From an uncultured Flavobacteriales bacterium (GTDB lineage: Bacteria; Bacteroidota; Bacteroidia; Flavobacteriales; Crocinitomicaceae), in assembly GCA_946479125.1 (NCBI GenBank), contig CAMLET010000038.1, forward strand, positions 1 through 12,269: 12,269 bases of DNA. The letters run 5' to 3'. The translations under genes and the position numbers were made by a program. The notes beneath the pieces were generated by a model. That model was not told the origin of the DNA and did no database searches. It worked only from the letters and a program-made list of their open reading frames with translations. Below, one piece after another: positions 1-6,632 of the stretch. Numbering within the stretch: the stretch's first letter is position 1; each line of letters starts with the position of its first letter.

Positions 1-819
1 CTCGTAACCTTTGGAAAATTCATTATTCGGACGATTCGCTATTCCCAAACAAATTGTAGCACATTCGTGCCCCATTGCTTTTCCTAGCGCAAATAAAGCT
101 GAGCTTTCCATTTCAAAATTGGTGACAAGGAGATCATTCAATCGATAAGTTTCCAGTTGCTCATTTATATCCGGAACATTCAGGCCCAAACGCAATGCCC
201 TTCCTTGTGGCGCATAGAATCCTGAACTTGTCATCGTAATGCCTTCTACAGTTCTTTCTGAAGAAAGAAGACTAAACAGTTCATTCGAGGATTTAGAAGC
301 GTAAGGAATGATCGTAGCTGGCAATTTGGCATGTTTCGCCAGTGTTGAAGCGAGTTCCAGTTCATCGTTTGAAAATTCGATGGGGTAGAAATGAGCCACA
401 TTGTCCAATCCAACAGCATATTTGGATAAAATGAAACTATGGACAGGAACTGATGATTGCAGAATGCCGCAAGTTCCAATTCGAACTAATCTCAATGATT
501 TTTGCGTTTTAGAATCGGTTCTATTTGCTAGATCGATATTTACCAAAGCGTCTAGTTCGTTCACTACAATGTCGATATTGTCGGTTCCGATTCCTGTTGA
601 AAGAGCTGTTATTCGTTTTCCTTTATACGTTCCGGTATGACAACAAAACTCGCGGTGTTGACTTTGGTGTTCTATCTCGTCAAAATAGTTGGAAATGAGC
701 TTTACTCTGTCCTGATCACCAACAAGAATAATATCATCAGCAATCTGTGACGGATTAATTCCCAAATGGTAAACTTCACCATGAGCATTTAATACTAATT
801 CGGACGGAGGATACTTCAT
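1..819 (-). CDS. Nucleoside phosphorylase, uridine phosphorylase-like (3' end cut by window)
   Basis: This frame is open from an ATG at 819 to the window edge, giving 273 residues without a stop. It belongs to the NP-I family of nucleoside phosphorylases, cytosolic enzymes that split nucleosides with phosphate into free base and ribose-1-phosphate in salvage. Seen: the phosphate-binding segment ILVGDQDRV (residues 31-39), REF followed by STGIGTDN (about 57-81), RIGTCGILQ (113-121), and FEMESS (235-240), where the family's conserved Met-Glu contacts the ribose. These match uridine phosphorylase more closely than purine enzymes, but substrate cannot be fixed from sequence alone. Only a short C-terminal tail is probably missing, since relatives run to about 250-295 residues. 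The gene lies downstream of, and in the same direction as, the DUF4197 gene but is separated from it by a strong terminator, so it is probably transcribed on its own. Confidence 0.9.
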   Translation of the reverse strand, partial: MKYPPSELVLNAHGEVYHLGINPSQIADDIILVGDQDRVKLISNYFDEIEHQSQHREFCCHTGTYKGKRITALSTGIGTDNIDIVVNELDALVNIDLANRTDSKTQKSLRLVRIGTCGILQSSVPVHSFILSKYAVGLDNVAHFYPIEFSNDELELASTLAKHAKLPATIIPYASKSSNELFSLLSSERTVEGITMTSSGFYAPQGRALRLGLNVPDINEQLETYRLNDLLVTNFEMESSALFALGKAMGHECATICLGIANRPNNEFSKGYE

Positions 820-841
820 TTAATTCAAAATTGAAAATTCT

Positions 842-849
842 AAAATGTA
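842..849 (-). promoter_or_regulatory. Weak candidate -7 element for the nucleoside phosphorylase
   Basis: Read on the minus strand this is TACATTTT, seven of eight positions of the Bacteroidota -7 consensus TAnnTTTG, about 22 bases before the ATG. No clear -33 TTG is seen at the expected distance. The AT-rich context makes chance matches likely. Confidence 0.25.
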
Positions 850-862
850 AAAGATTGAAGAT

Positions 863-894
863 AAAAAAAAGGAACTAGATTTCTCCAATTCCTT
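863..894 (-). terminator. Rho-independent terminator of the DUF4197 gene
   Basis: On the minus strand the arm AAGGAATTGGA pairs with TCTAGTTCCTT across a GAAA loop: 11 pairs, two of them G-T wobbles. It runs directly into eight T residues. It lies about 60 bases after the DUF4197 stop and separates that gene from the nucleoside phosphorylase. Confidence 0.85.
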
Positions 895-927
895 CTCAAT
901 TCTATATTTAATTGGACTCTGAGCACC

Positions 928-950
928 GGTCATCGAGCGGAGTCGAGATG
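928..950. repeat. Short intergenic imperfect palindrome (GAGCGGAGTCGA type)
   Basis: The sequence GGTCATCGAG followed by CGGAGTCGAGATG has CATC/GATG ends and two TCGA copies that can pair, forming an imperfect hairpin. From memory, GTCA..TGAG-CGGA-GTCGA sequences recur between genes in Bacteroidota genomes. A longer element at 3786-3835 has related blocks on its opposite strand. That it is dispersed in this genome is an inference. Confidence 0.45.
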
Positions 951-954
951 CAAC

Positions 955-1689
955 TTATTTTCCAATGCTTCCGAAAACTTTTGATAACAAATCAGTTACT
1001 CGAGCAGCCGGATCAAGACGAATTTTATTCTCCTCTTTCTCAACCATCAGGAATAATCCATCAATTGCTCTGTCAGTAACGTATTTATTCAAATCAGTTT
1101 CTACTTTTTGTCCGCCGGAAATAGCCATTGCCTGATTGTATTTCGTTGCAACCGGATTCCAGTATTCTGTCAGCTTTACTTTTTCGATAGCAGCCTGAAC
1201 TTTTGGTCCGAAAGCGATAGCTAACTTTTCTCTTGTATTTGTTTTCAAGTACTTTGTAGCCGCTCCGTTTCCACCGTTCAAAATCGCAAAACCATCCTGA
1301 ATTGACATGTTTAAGATCGCATCCTTGAAAATAGGTAATGCTTCTTTTGTAGCTTCTTCAGCTGCACGATTTAACGTTGTTTCAATCTTTGTTACTTGTT
1401 CGTCAAGTCCCCATGAAAGTGCTTTTTCTTTCACTTTAATTGCATCCGGAGGGAAAGGTAAACGAATTTCTGAGTTTCCTAAAAATCCGTCGGTGATAGA
1501 TGTAAGGTTTACCGAGTTTTGAATTCCAACATTCAAAGCTTCTTTTAATCCTGAAATAACTTCTCCGTTTGTAAGTGCTTGAGTTGTAGTCCCTGTAGGC
1601 TGTGTGATTATGTTAGCGGCTTCGTCAAGAACTTCACAAGAAACTGCAAATCCGAGTATTAACGCTGGTAGAACAATTCTAAATTTCAT
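955..1689 (-). CDS. DUF4197 family lipoprotein
   Basis: The protein has 244 residues from the ATG at 1689; an upstream in-frame TTG at 1695 is less likely. It begins with a lipoprotein signal: a Lys/Arg start, a hydrophobic stretch (residues 5-16) and a lipobox ending AVSC, so Cys18 should be lipidated after cleavage. The mature part fits DUF4197: GLKEALNVGIQNSV (48-60), a proline-containing IRLPFP (75-80), LNRAAEEATKEALPIFKDAI (106-125), and ILNGGNGAATKYLK (136-149). The family is periplasmic or outer-membrane-associated and has no established function that I know of. It is divergent from cinA, with 62 bases between the starts, and is followed by its own terminator, so it looks monocistronic. 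Family assignment is confident; the role is unknown. Confidence 0.85.
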   Translation of the reverse strand: MKFRIVLPALILGFAVSCEVLDEAANIITQPTGTTTQALTNGEVISGLKEALNVGIQNSVNLTSITDGFLGNSEIRLPFPPDAIKVKEKALSWGLDEQVTKIETTLNRAAEEATKEALPIFKDAILNMSIQDGFAILNGGNGAATKYLKTNTREKLAIAFGPKVQAAIEKVKLTEYWNPVATKYNQAMAISGGQKVETDLNKYVTDRAIDGLFLMVEKEENKIRLDPAARVTDLLSKVFGSIGK

Positions 1690-1706
1690 ATTCAATCAAT
1701 TTAGTC

Positions 1707-1714
1707 CAAACTTA
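1707..1714 (-). promoter_or_regulatory. Candidate -7 element for the DUF4197 gene
   Basis: The minus strand reads TAAGTTTG, an exact match to TAnnTTTG. It lies 17 bases before the ATG at 1689, giving a very short leader. A TTTG occurs upstream (plus positions 1728-1731), but its spacing of 13 bases is shorter than usual, so the -33 assignment is weak. Confidence 0.5.
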
Positions 1715-1718
1715 GCAA

Positions 1719-1726
1719 TAAATTTG
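1719..1726 (+). promoter_or_regulatory. Candidate -7 element for cinA
   Basis: TAAATTTG matches TAnnTTTG exactly and lies 25 bases before the cinA ATG. No good -33 TTG is seen upstream. It is only four bases from the oppositely directed -7 element of the DUF4197 gene, so the two promoters probably compete for RNA polymerase. Confidence 0.5.
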
Positions 1727-1751
1727 CCAAAGTTTAAAATGGTTTCGGGAT

Positions 1752-2999
1752 ATGGTTAGAATTGAAGTAATTTCGATTGGAGATGAGTTGTTGATTGGAC
1801 AAACGATTAATACTAATGCTTCGTGGATTGGTTCCCAGCTGGCGAATCTCGGTTATAAAGTAAATCACGTTGCTACCATTTCTGATCATCGTCAGGACAT
1901 TATAGATTCCCTTGATCTTGCTGTGAAAAGAAGCGATTTGGTGATTATCACCGGAGGATTAGGTCCAACCAAGGACGATATCACGAAAAAAGTACTTTGC
2001 GATTATTTTGATTCGGAATTGGTTCAGAATGACGAAGTGTTGAATCACGTGAAAGGCTTTTTCGAGAAACGAAACCGACCAATGCTGGACGTAAATATTC
2101 AGCAGGCGTTGGTTCCTTCTAAATCAAAAGTATTGTTTAATCAAAACGGTACGGCTCCCGGAATGCTTTTCGAGCAAGATTCTACATTGGTTGTTTCTAT
2201 GCCAGGAGTTCCCTATGAAATGAAAGGTATTTTTACCGATCATATCATTCCGCTGGTAGAAGAACGATTCGGAAGAAGATCCATTTATCAAAGAACCATT
2301 TTGACCCAGGGAATTGGTGAATCGTTTTTAGCCGATCAATTTTCAGATTGGGAGAATAGAATAGAAGAGGCTGGTTTGTCCATCGCATATCTTCCTTCGC
2401 CGGGAATGGTGAAAGTACGTTTGACTTCCTTTAAAGGATTAGAAGACAAGAAAATTATAGAAGGATTCTTTACTGAGTTGAGAAATGAAATTCCGAAACA
2501 CGTTTACGGGGAAGGAGAAGATACGCTCGCTGAAGTTGTGGGAAAGTTGTTGCTCGCAAATAATGAAACTGTAGGTACTGTTGAAAGTTGCACCGCAGGG
2601 GCAATTGGTGCGTCAATCAGCTCGCTTTCTGGATCTTCTTTCTATTTTAATGGTGGATTGATTACATATTCGAACGAATTGAAGTTGAAATTGGCAAATG
2701 TTGGAGAAAAAACATTGATTAGTTATGGTGCAGTTTCAAAAGAGGTTGCGGAGGAAATGGCGAAAAACGGAAGGGAAGTACTTGGAACTGAGTGGTGTAT
2801 TGCTGTAACGGGTGTTGCTGGTCCAACTGGTGGTACAGAAGAAAAGCCTGTTGGTACAGTTTGGATAGCGATTGCTTCAGAAAAAAGCGTAACTTCGCAG
2901 CGCTTTCTGTTTGGGGATAATAGAGAGCGCAACATTCAGATGACTGTTTTAACAGCTTTGAATCTGTTGAGGTGTAATCTTTTAAGAATAAAACAATAA
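1752..2999 (+). CDS. cinA: CinA family protein (MoCF-like domain plus nicotinamide-nucleotide amidohydrolase domain)
   Basis: At 415 residues this is a full-length two-domain CinA. The N-terminal half is a molybdopterin-binding-like (MoCF, COG1058) domain with ISIGDELLIGQT (7-18), ITGGLGPTKDD (66-76) and VSMPGVPYEMKGI (148-160). The C-terminal half is the PncC/CinA amidase domain: VESCTAG (277-283) with the expected catalytic Ser279, GGLITYSNELK (301-311), GAVSKEVAEEMA (326-337) and TGVAGPTGGTEEKPVGTV (353-370). PncC enzymes deamidate nicotinamide mononucleotide to nicotinate mononucleotide in NAD recycling; in two-domain proteins the N-terminal part can act as an ADP-ribose-type pyrophosphatase. 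The old name, competence/damage-inducible, comes from Gram-positive bacteria and should not be taken as a role here. The ATG at 1752 fits the family start. A new promoter for rpmB begins just after its stop. Confidence 0.95.
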   Translation: MVRIEVISIGDELLIGQTINTNASWIGSQLANLGYKVNHVATISDHRQDIIDSLDLAVKRSDLVIITGGLGPTKDDITKKVLCDYFDSELVQNDEVLNHVKGFFEKRNRPMLDVNIQQALVPSKSKVLFNQNGTAPGMLFEQDSTLVVSMPGVPYEMKGIFTDHIIPLVEERFGRRSIYQRTILTQGIGESFLADQFSDWENRIEEAGLSIAYLPSPGMVKVRLTSFKGLEDKKIIEGFFTELRNEIPKHVYGEGEDTLAEVVGKLLLANNETVGTVESCTAGAIGASISSLSGSSFYFNGGLITYSNELKLKLANVGEKTLISYGAVSKEVAEEMAKNGREVLGTEWCIAVTGVAGPTGGTEEKPVGTVWIAIASEKSVTSQRFLFGDNRERNIQMTVLTALNLLRCNLLRIKQ

Positions 3000-3015
3000 T
3001 TTTTCTCACAAAGAG

Positions 3016-3050
3016 TTGTTGGTTTAAGAGATTTTGCTTTTCTTTGCACC
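3016..3050 (+). promoter_or_regulatory. Promoter of the rpmB operon
   Basis: TTG at 3016-3018 is followed after 20 bases by TTTCTTTG (3039-3046), one mismatch from TAnnTTTG, and then CACCC. The same TCTTTGCACCC block and the same 20-base spacing occur before rplM. The start of transcription would lie near 3054, leaving a leader of about 27 bases. Confidence 0.55.
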
Positions 3051-3080
3051 CGCTTTTAGAATTAGGAAAATAAAAATACA

Positions 3081-3317
3081 ATGTCACGAGTTTGTCAAAT
3101 CACAGGAAAATCGGTAATGGTAGGAAACAATGTTTCTCACTCAAACCGTAAAACTAAACGCAAGTTTTACCCGAACTTGTTAACGAAGAAATTCTTCGTT
3201 CCAGAATCTGAATCATTCATTACTTTGAAGATTTCAGCAGCTGCGTTGAGAACAATTAACAAGAAAGGTATTTCTGCGTGTTTGAAAGACGCTCGCGAGA
3301 AAGGGTATTTAAAATAA
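3081..3317 (+). CDS. rpmB: 50S ribosomal protein L28 (bL28)
   Basis: This 78-residue basic protein begins with the L28 signature [20 protein letters not shown] (residues 3-22) and continues with TKRKFYPNL (25-33), KKFFVPE and [20 protein letters not shown]28 is a structural protein of the large ribosomal subunit. The zinc-type L28 has CxxC pairs; here only Cys5 and one later Cys are seen, so it is the zinc-independent form. It is first in a tight cluster with rpmG and a DUF4295 gene, with 30 bases to the next start. The start region is A-rich (AAAATACA before the ATG) with no Shine-Dalgarno sequence, as is usual in Bacteroidota. Confidence 0.97.
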   Translation: MSRVCQITGKSVMVGNNVSHSNRKTKRKFYPNLLTKKFFVPESESFITLKISAAALRTINKKGISACLKDAREKGYLK

Positions 3318-3347
3318 TTGTCGTTCGTCGACACAAAGCATTAAGAA

Positions 3348-3536
3348 ATGGCTAAGAAGGCAAAAGGAAATAGAATCCAAGTGATTTTAGAGTGCACTGA
3401 GCACAAAGAGTCTGGGATGGCTGGAACATCTCGTTACATTACGATGAAAAATCGTAAAAACACTCCAGACCGTTTGGAGATCAAGAAATTCAACCCGATT
3501 CTTAAGAGAATGACGGTTCATAAAGAAATTAAGTAA
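3348..3536 (+). CDS. rpmG: 50S ribosomal protein L33 (bL33)
   Basis: This 62-residue protein contains the L33 core: [15 protein letters not shown] (residues 9-23), [20 protein letters not shown] (29-48) and [14 protein letters not shown] at the C terminus. L33 is a small large-subunit protein near the tRNA exit site. It has a single cysteine and so lacks the four-cysteine zinc ribbon; this is the zinc-free type. It sits between rpmB and the DUF4295 gene with 30- and 37-base gaps and no promoter or terminator visible between them, so the three are probably co-transcribed. Confidence 0.97.
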   Translation: MAKKAKGNRIQVILECTEHKESGMAGTSRYITMKNRKNTPDRLEIKKFNPILKRMTVHKEIK

Positions 3537-3573
3537 TAATCTGCTCGCAGGTTCATACATAAAATATTAAGTC

Positions 3574-3726
3574 ATGGCAAAGAAAGTAGTAGCGTCGTTA
3601 CAAAAAGGAGGAGGAAAAGAGCATACAAAAGTTATCAAGATGTCAAAATCTGATAAAACTGGTTCTTTTTCATTCAAATCTGAAATTGTACACAACGACA
3701 AAGTAAAAGAGTGGTTCGCTAAGTAA
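3574..3726 (+). CDS. DUF4295 family protein, small Bacteroidota-specific protein in the L28-L33 operon
   Basis: ATG at 3574 to TAA at 3724-3726 encodes 50 residues. The protein starts MAKKVVASLQKGGGKEHTKV and ends NDKVKEWFAK; it is Lys-rich, has no signal peptide or membrane segment, and is similar in size and charge to a small ribosomal protein. This is the pattern of DUF4295, a family I know from the same position after rpmB-rpmG in many Bacteroidota. It lies 37 bases after rpmG and is the last gene before a strong terminator, so it should be expressed at ribosomal-protein levels. A role as a lineage-specific 50S subunit protein is a reasonable inference, not shown by the sequence. It is too short for many automatic gene callers and is easy to miss. 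Confidence 0.88.
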   Translation: MAKKVVASLQKGGGKEHTKVIKMSKSDKTGSFSFKSEIVHNDKVKEWFAK

Positions 3727-3748
3727 TCTTCTTTTCGAGATATTGTAT

Positions 3749-3785
3749 AACCCTGATTCAGTTCGCTGACATCAGGGTTTTTTTT
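3749..3785 (+). terminator. Strong rho-independent terminator of the rpmB-rpmG-DUF4295 operon
   Basis: AACCCTGAT pairs with ATCAGGGTT, and inside it TCAG pairs with CTGA around a TTCG tetraloop, leaving one C bulge. A run of eight T residues follows. It starts 22 bases after the DUF4295 stop and marks the end of the operon before ftsY. Confidence 0.92.
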
Positions 3786-3835
3786 GTTTGTCGATTTCGA
3801 TACATCAGTCGCGGCTGACACTCAATCTGACAAAC
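3786..3835. repeat. 50-bp nested inverted repeat, possibly a dispersed intergenic element
   Basis: GTTTGTC (3786-3792) pairs with GACAAAC (3829-3835), and GATT with AATC after a one-base bulge. A second small palindrome, TCAG-TCGCGG-CTGA (3805-3818), sits in the centre. On the minus strand it contains GTCAGATTGAG and TCGAAATC, resembling the element at 928-950 and repeats I recall from other Bacteroidota genomes. It begins immediately after the terminator T-run. Confidence 0.5.
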
Positions 3836-3863
3836 GTCTAGTTTCATTGGAAGAGATCTTCAA

Positions 3864-3898
3864 AGTCTTTGGTCTTTCCTCTTTAGTCTTAAGTCTAT
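3864..3898 (+). repeat. Five degenerate 7-bp repeats (AGTCTTT type) before ftsY
   Basis: Five consecutive heptamers are in register: AGTCTTT at 3864, GGTCTTT at 3871, CCTCTTT at 3878, AGTCTTA at 3885 and AGTCTAT at 3892. The array ends 18 bases before the ftsY ATG. A related array precedes tsf. The function is unknown. Confidence 0.7.
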
Positions 3899-3916
3899 TT
3901 TTTGCAACTTTGTATT

Positions 3917-4873
3917 ATGGCATTATTTAATTGGTTCTCGAAAGAGAAAAAAGAATCACTCGACAAAGGTTTAGAGAAAACAAAGGAAAGTTTCTTTGGT
4001 AAAATAACCCGTACAATTGTTGGGAAATCAAAGGTTGATGACGAGGTTCTGGATGAATTGGAAGAGATTCTGATTTCTTCTGATGTAGGCGTGGAAACAA
4101 CCTTGAAGATTATTGATCGAATTAACGATAGAATTGCTCGCGACAAATATGTTGGGACCGACGAATTGAATAATGTACTGAAAGAGGAAATTGCGGCGCT
4201 TTTGTCAGAAACGGACTCTGGCCAGCCAACAGAATATGAAATTCCATCACACAATGGAAATCCACATGTAATTATGGTTGTTGGTGTGAATGGAGTTGGG
4301 AAAACAACTTCCATTGGTAAGTTAGCTCACCAGTTTAAGTCTGCCGGAAAGAAAGTGGTTCTTGGTGCTGCGGATACGTTTCGCGCCGCTGCGGTTGATC
4401 AATTGATAATTTGGTCAGAGCGCGTTGGTGTTCCAATTGTTCATCAGGGAATGGGTGCCGACCCAGCTTCTGTTGCCTTTGATGCGTTGAGTTCCGGAAA
4501 AGCACAAGGAGCAGATGTGGTGATTATTGATACGGCAGGACGTTTACATAACAAGGTGAACTTAATGAATGAGCTGTCGAAGATCAAGCGTGTGATGGAA
4601 AAGGTTGTTCCTGATGCGCCTCATGAAATTCTATTGGTTTTGGATGGTTCTACCGGACAAAATGCATTTGAACAGGCAAAACAATTCGCTTTAGCGACTT
4701 CATTAACAGGATTGATCATTACCAAATTGGACGGAACTGCAAAAGGTGGTGTTGTTATCGGTATTTCAGATCAAATGAGTATTCCTGTTCGCTTCATTGG
4801 AGTTGGTGAAGGAATGGAGGATTTGCAGGTGTTCTATAAGGAAGAATTTGTGAATTCATTGTTTGGGGTCTAA
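3917..4873 (+). CDS. ftsY: Signal recognition particle receptor FtsY
   Basis: FtsY is the membrane-associated GTPase that docks SRP-bound ribosomes to the translocon. The 318-residue reading from ATG 3917 has an N domain (about 1-100, starting MALFNWFSKEKKE) and a G domain with GVNGVGKTT (123-131, P-loop), DTFRAAA (153-159), DTAGR (205-209), TKLDG (269-273) and the C-terminal GVGEGMEDLQVF. An in-frame TTG at 3902 is an unlikely start because it lies in the putative promoter. The short N terminus shows that the long acidic A domain of enterobacterial FtsY is absent, as is usual in Bacteroidota; membrane binding would rely on the basic, amphipathic N-terminal helix. It is cut off from the ribosomal genes upstream by a terminator and repeats, so it likely has its own promoter; CTATTTTTTG or AACTTTG just upstream are imperfect -7 candidates. 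Confidence 0.97.
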   Translation: MALFNWFSKEKKESLDKGLEKTKESFFGKITRTIVGKSKVDDEVLDELEEILISSDVGVETTLKIIDRINDRIARDKYVGTDELNNVLKEEIAALLSETDSGQPTEYEIPSHNGNPHVIMVVGVNGVGKTTSIGKLAHQFKSAGKKVVLGAADTFRAAAVDQLIIWSERVGVPIVHQGMGADPASVAFDALSSGKAQGADVVIIDTAGRLHNKVNLMNELSKIKRVMEKVVPDAPHEILLVLDGSTGQNAFEQAKQFALATSLTGLIITKLDGTAKGGVVIGISDQMSIPVRFIGVGEGMEDLQVFYKEEFVNSLFGV

Positions 4874-4911
4874 TTGTTGACATCTAGAATCTTGTTTACT
4901 GAGGTTCTCGA

Positions 4912-4930
4912 AGGCAACTGTTTGTTGCCT
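4912..4930 (+). terminator. Hairpin after ftsY, possible weak terminator
   Basis: AGGCAAC pairs perfectly with GTTGCCT over a TGTTT loop, 39 bases after the ftsY stop. No T-run follows, so it is not a classical rho-independent terminator; it may protect the 3' end of the mRNA or aid termination by other means. The rest of the ftsY-DUF4870 gap holds no recognised element. Confidence 0.4.
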
Positions 4931-5015
4931 GATAATCAGTTTGTCATGTTTTCAACACATGTTTATCTCAGTTTCATTTTTTTATTAGATTAGTAACTCA
5001 CTAATACGTTTACTT

Positions 5016-5408
5016 ATGGAAATTATTGACAATGAAACAAATCAAATACAGGATAAAACTGTAGCTATTGTGGCGTACATGACGCTGATAGGGTGGATCA
5101 TTGCACTTGTAATGAATGGCGATAAACAAGGCGAGGAAAGATCTTTCAACGGATTTCATATTCGTCAAATGTTGGGATTGATTATTTTCTCATTCGGAAG
5201 TTCTATCGTGTTTGTGATCTTAGGAATGGTCTTGGCTTTTATTCCGGTAATTGGCTGGTTAATTCTGTTGTTATTGCAGCTGGGGCTTTTTGGCGGATTA
5301 TTAGCGCTATGGATAATGGGCGTGATTGCCGCTAGCAATGGTGAGAAAAAACCTGTACCAGTTCTTGGAGGTCTTATTCATAAAATGCTTGGAACGGCGT
5401 TTGAATAA
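5016..5408 (+). CDS. DUF4870 domain membrane protein
   Basis: This 130-residue protein has three hydrophobic stretches: about 14-34, 53-75 and 78-106. Between the first two lies a polar loop with SFNGFHIRQMLGL (43-55), which is the conserved His-x-x-Gln region of DUF4870 (Tic20-like small membrane proteins). No catalytic motif is present and the family's function is not established. The gene stands alone: ftsY ends 142 bases upstream, and a strong terminator follows 20 bases after its stop. Only a poor -7-like TACGTTTA is seen just before the ATG at 5016, so the promoter is uncertain. A second frame overlapping its 3' end is not supported as a gene. Confidence 0.8.
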   Translation: MEIIDNETNQIQDKTVAIVAYMTLIGWIIALVMNGDKQGEERSFNGFHIRQMLGLIIFSFGSSIVFVILGMVLAFIPVIGWLILLLLQLGLFGGLLALWIMGVIAASNGEKKPVPVLGGLIHKMLGTAFE

Positions 5409-5428
5409 ACATCGGTTAAGTTATATGG

Positions 5429-5466
5429 AAAGGTTCGGTTCGCTTTATGGATCGAGCCTTTTTTTT
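5429..5466 (+). terminator. Rho-independent terminator after the DUF4870 gene
   Basis: AAAGGTTCG pairs with CGAGCCTTT (one T-G wobble), with further weak pairs inside, followed by a T-run at 5459-5466. The T-run reaches the stop codon of the convergent topoisomerase gene (5465-5467). Read the other way, the hairpin remains but lacks a T-run. Confidence 0.85.
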
Positions 5467-6508
5467 ATCGTTTATCTTTCAAAATACGCAGTAGCAATTT
5501 TTCTTCTGCATTGAGCCATGAGCTTGGTGTAATAGGGCGCTTGGTGAGTTTTTCGAATTCGTCGTTTTCGTAAAGTTGAAGGATGGCTGGATGAACGTAA
5601 TAGTTTTTACAAACTGTTCGGGTGTTTCCTAAATGTTCGCTCACCATGTCGAGCACCTCCACAATGTTCTTCTTGCGTAAGGTTTGATTTTCTGCTGAAC
5701 CTACTTCTTTGAGTCCTTGCAGTGCGTAAACGCTTCCCGACCATGTTCGCATGTCTTTTGTACTGAAAGAGTCATCTGTATATTTTCTGAGGTAAGCATT
5801 CACTTTTCCGGAGTCTATGCTTTGTCGGTTTCCATCTTTATCGTAATACTGAAACAATTCTTTTCCCGGAATATCTCTGCATTGTTTTACAATTTTTGCC
5901 AGACGTTTGTTTTTTAATGAGATTTGGTGCTTTACACCTTTCTTCCCTACAAATGCGAAATTAAGATTGTCTCCTGAGATTTCAACGTGACGATCTTTTA
6001 GGGTTGTTAATCCGTAAGATTTGTTCGATTTTTCGTACTGATTGTTTCCGATTCTGATATGTGTTTCATCCATTAGAGCAAGAACTGTTGCAATCACCTT
6101 GTCTTCAGTTAGTTTCTGTTTGTTTAGGTCGGATTTTATCTGTTTTCTGAGTTTAATGATCGCTTTTCCAAAAGAACTCAACTTAGAGAATTTTGATTCG
6201 TTTCTTGATTTGTTCCAAAGCGGATGATATCTGTATTGCTTTCTACCACGAGCATCTATTCCTGTACACTGAATGTGACCATTTGCGTCCTTACAGATCC
6301 AGACATTCTCCCATGCCGGTGGAATAACGAGTGATTTGATACGTTGTAAATGTTTTTCGGAAGTGAGTTTTTTGTCCTTGTAGAAATACTCAAACTTCTT
6401 GCCTTTTCGCACGCGTGAAATCCCGGGATCACCATTTGATACGTAGATGAGTTCAGCCATTTCAGGAAAAGCTTCCAGGTCAATTAAATCTGATATTTCT
6501 TGCAACAT
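5465..6508 (-). CDS. DNA topoisomerase IB (poxvirus-type)
   Basis: Type IB topoisomerases relax supercoils by cutting one strand through a 3'-phosphotyrosine bond, without ATP. The 347-residue protein has the bacterial layout: an N-terminal domain with SLVIPPAWENVWI (59-71), GHIQCTGIDARGRKQYRYHP (77-96), then the catalytic domain with DETHIRIGN (147-155, Arg152), the Lys-containing hairpin VGKKGVKH (187-194), STKDMRTWSG (249-258, Arg254) and NTRTVCKNYYVHP (295-307), where Tyr304 directly before VHP is the expected nucleophile. All catalytic positions appear present, so it should be active. ATG 6508 is the first in-frame start; a Met at residue 17 is an alternative. It is convergent with the DUF4870 gene and divergent from rplM, and looks monocistronic. 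Such enzymes are an accessory in bacteria, present in some Bacteroidota. Confidence 0.95.
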   Translation of the reverse strand: MLQEISDLIDLEAFPEMAELIYVSNGDPGISRVRKGKKFEYFYKDKKLTSEKHLQRIKSLVIPPAWENVWICKDANGHIQCTGIDARGRKQYRYHPLWNKSRNESKFSKLSSFGKAIIKLRKQIKSDLNKQKLTEDKVIATVLALMDETHIRIGNNQYEKSNKSYGLTTLKDRHVEISGDNLNFAFVGKKGVKHQISLKNKRLAKIVKQCRDIPGKELFQYYDKDGNRQSIDSGKVNAYLRKYTDDSFSTKDMRTWSGSVYALQGLKEVGSAENQTLRKKNIVEVLDMVSEHLGNTRTVCKNYYVHPAILQLYENDEFEKLTKRPITPSSWLNAEEKLLLRILKDKR

Positions 6509-6632
6509 ACTTTAAAAATAAGGTGATGAGAATCAATTCATATTGTAGGAATCACAGAAAAAGTTGTAAAATTCTTCTCAAAAAACAATGATACTTATCC
6601 TTTTCAAAGGCTGTTTCCGACAAAAAATGCCT

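Noticed and set aside
401..640. 79-codon plus-strand frame opposite the nucleoside phosphorylase
   Set aside because: The minus strand carries clear phosphorylase motifs over the whole stretch; this frame has none.
2719..3087. 122-codon open frame on the minus strand overlapping the cinA 3' end
   Set aside because: It lies antisense to well-conserved CinA sequence, gives a low-complexity translation rich in Gln, Leu and Phe, and crosses the rpmB promoter.
3895..4314. 139-codon open frame on the minus strand over ftsY
   Set aside because: It is Ser/Thr-rich and antisense to the conserved FtsY N domain and P-loop; no family resemblance.
5326..5514. 62-codon frame overlapping the DUF4870 3' end
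   Set aside because: It is out of frame with the real gene, runs through its terminator and into the convergent topoisomerase gene.
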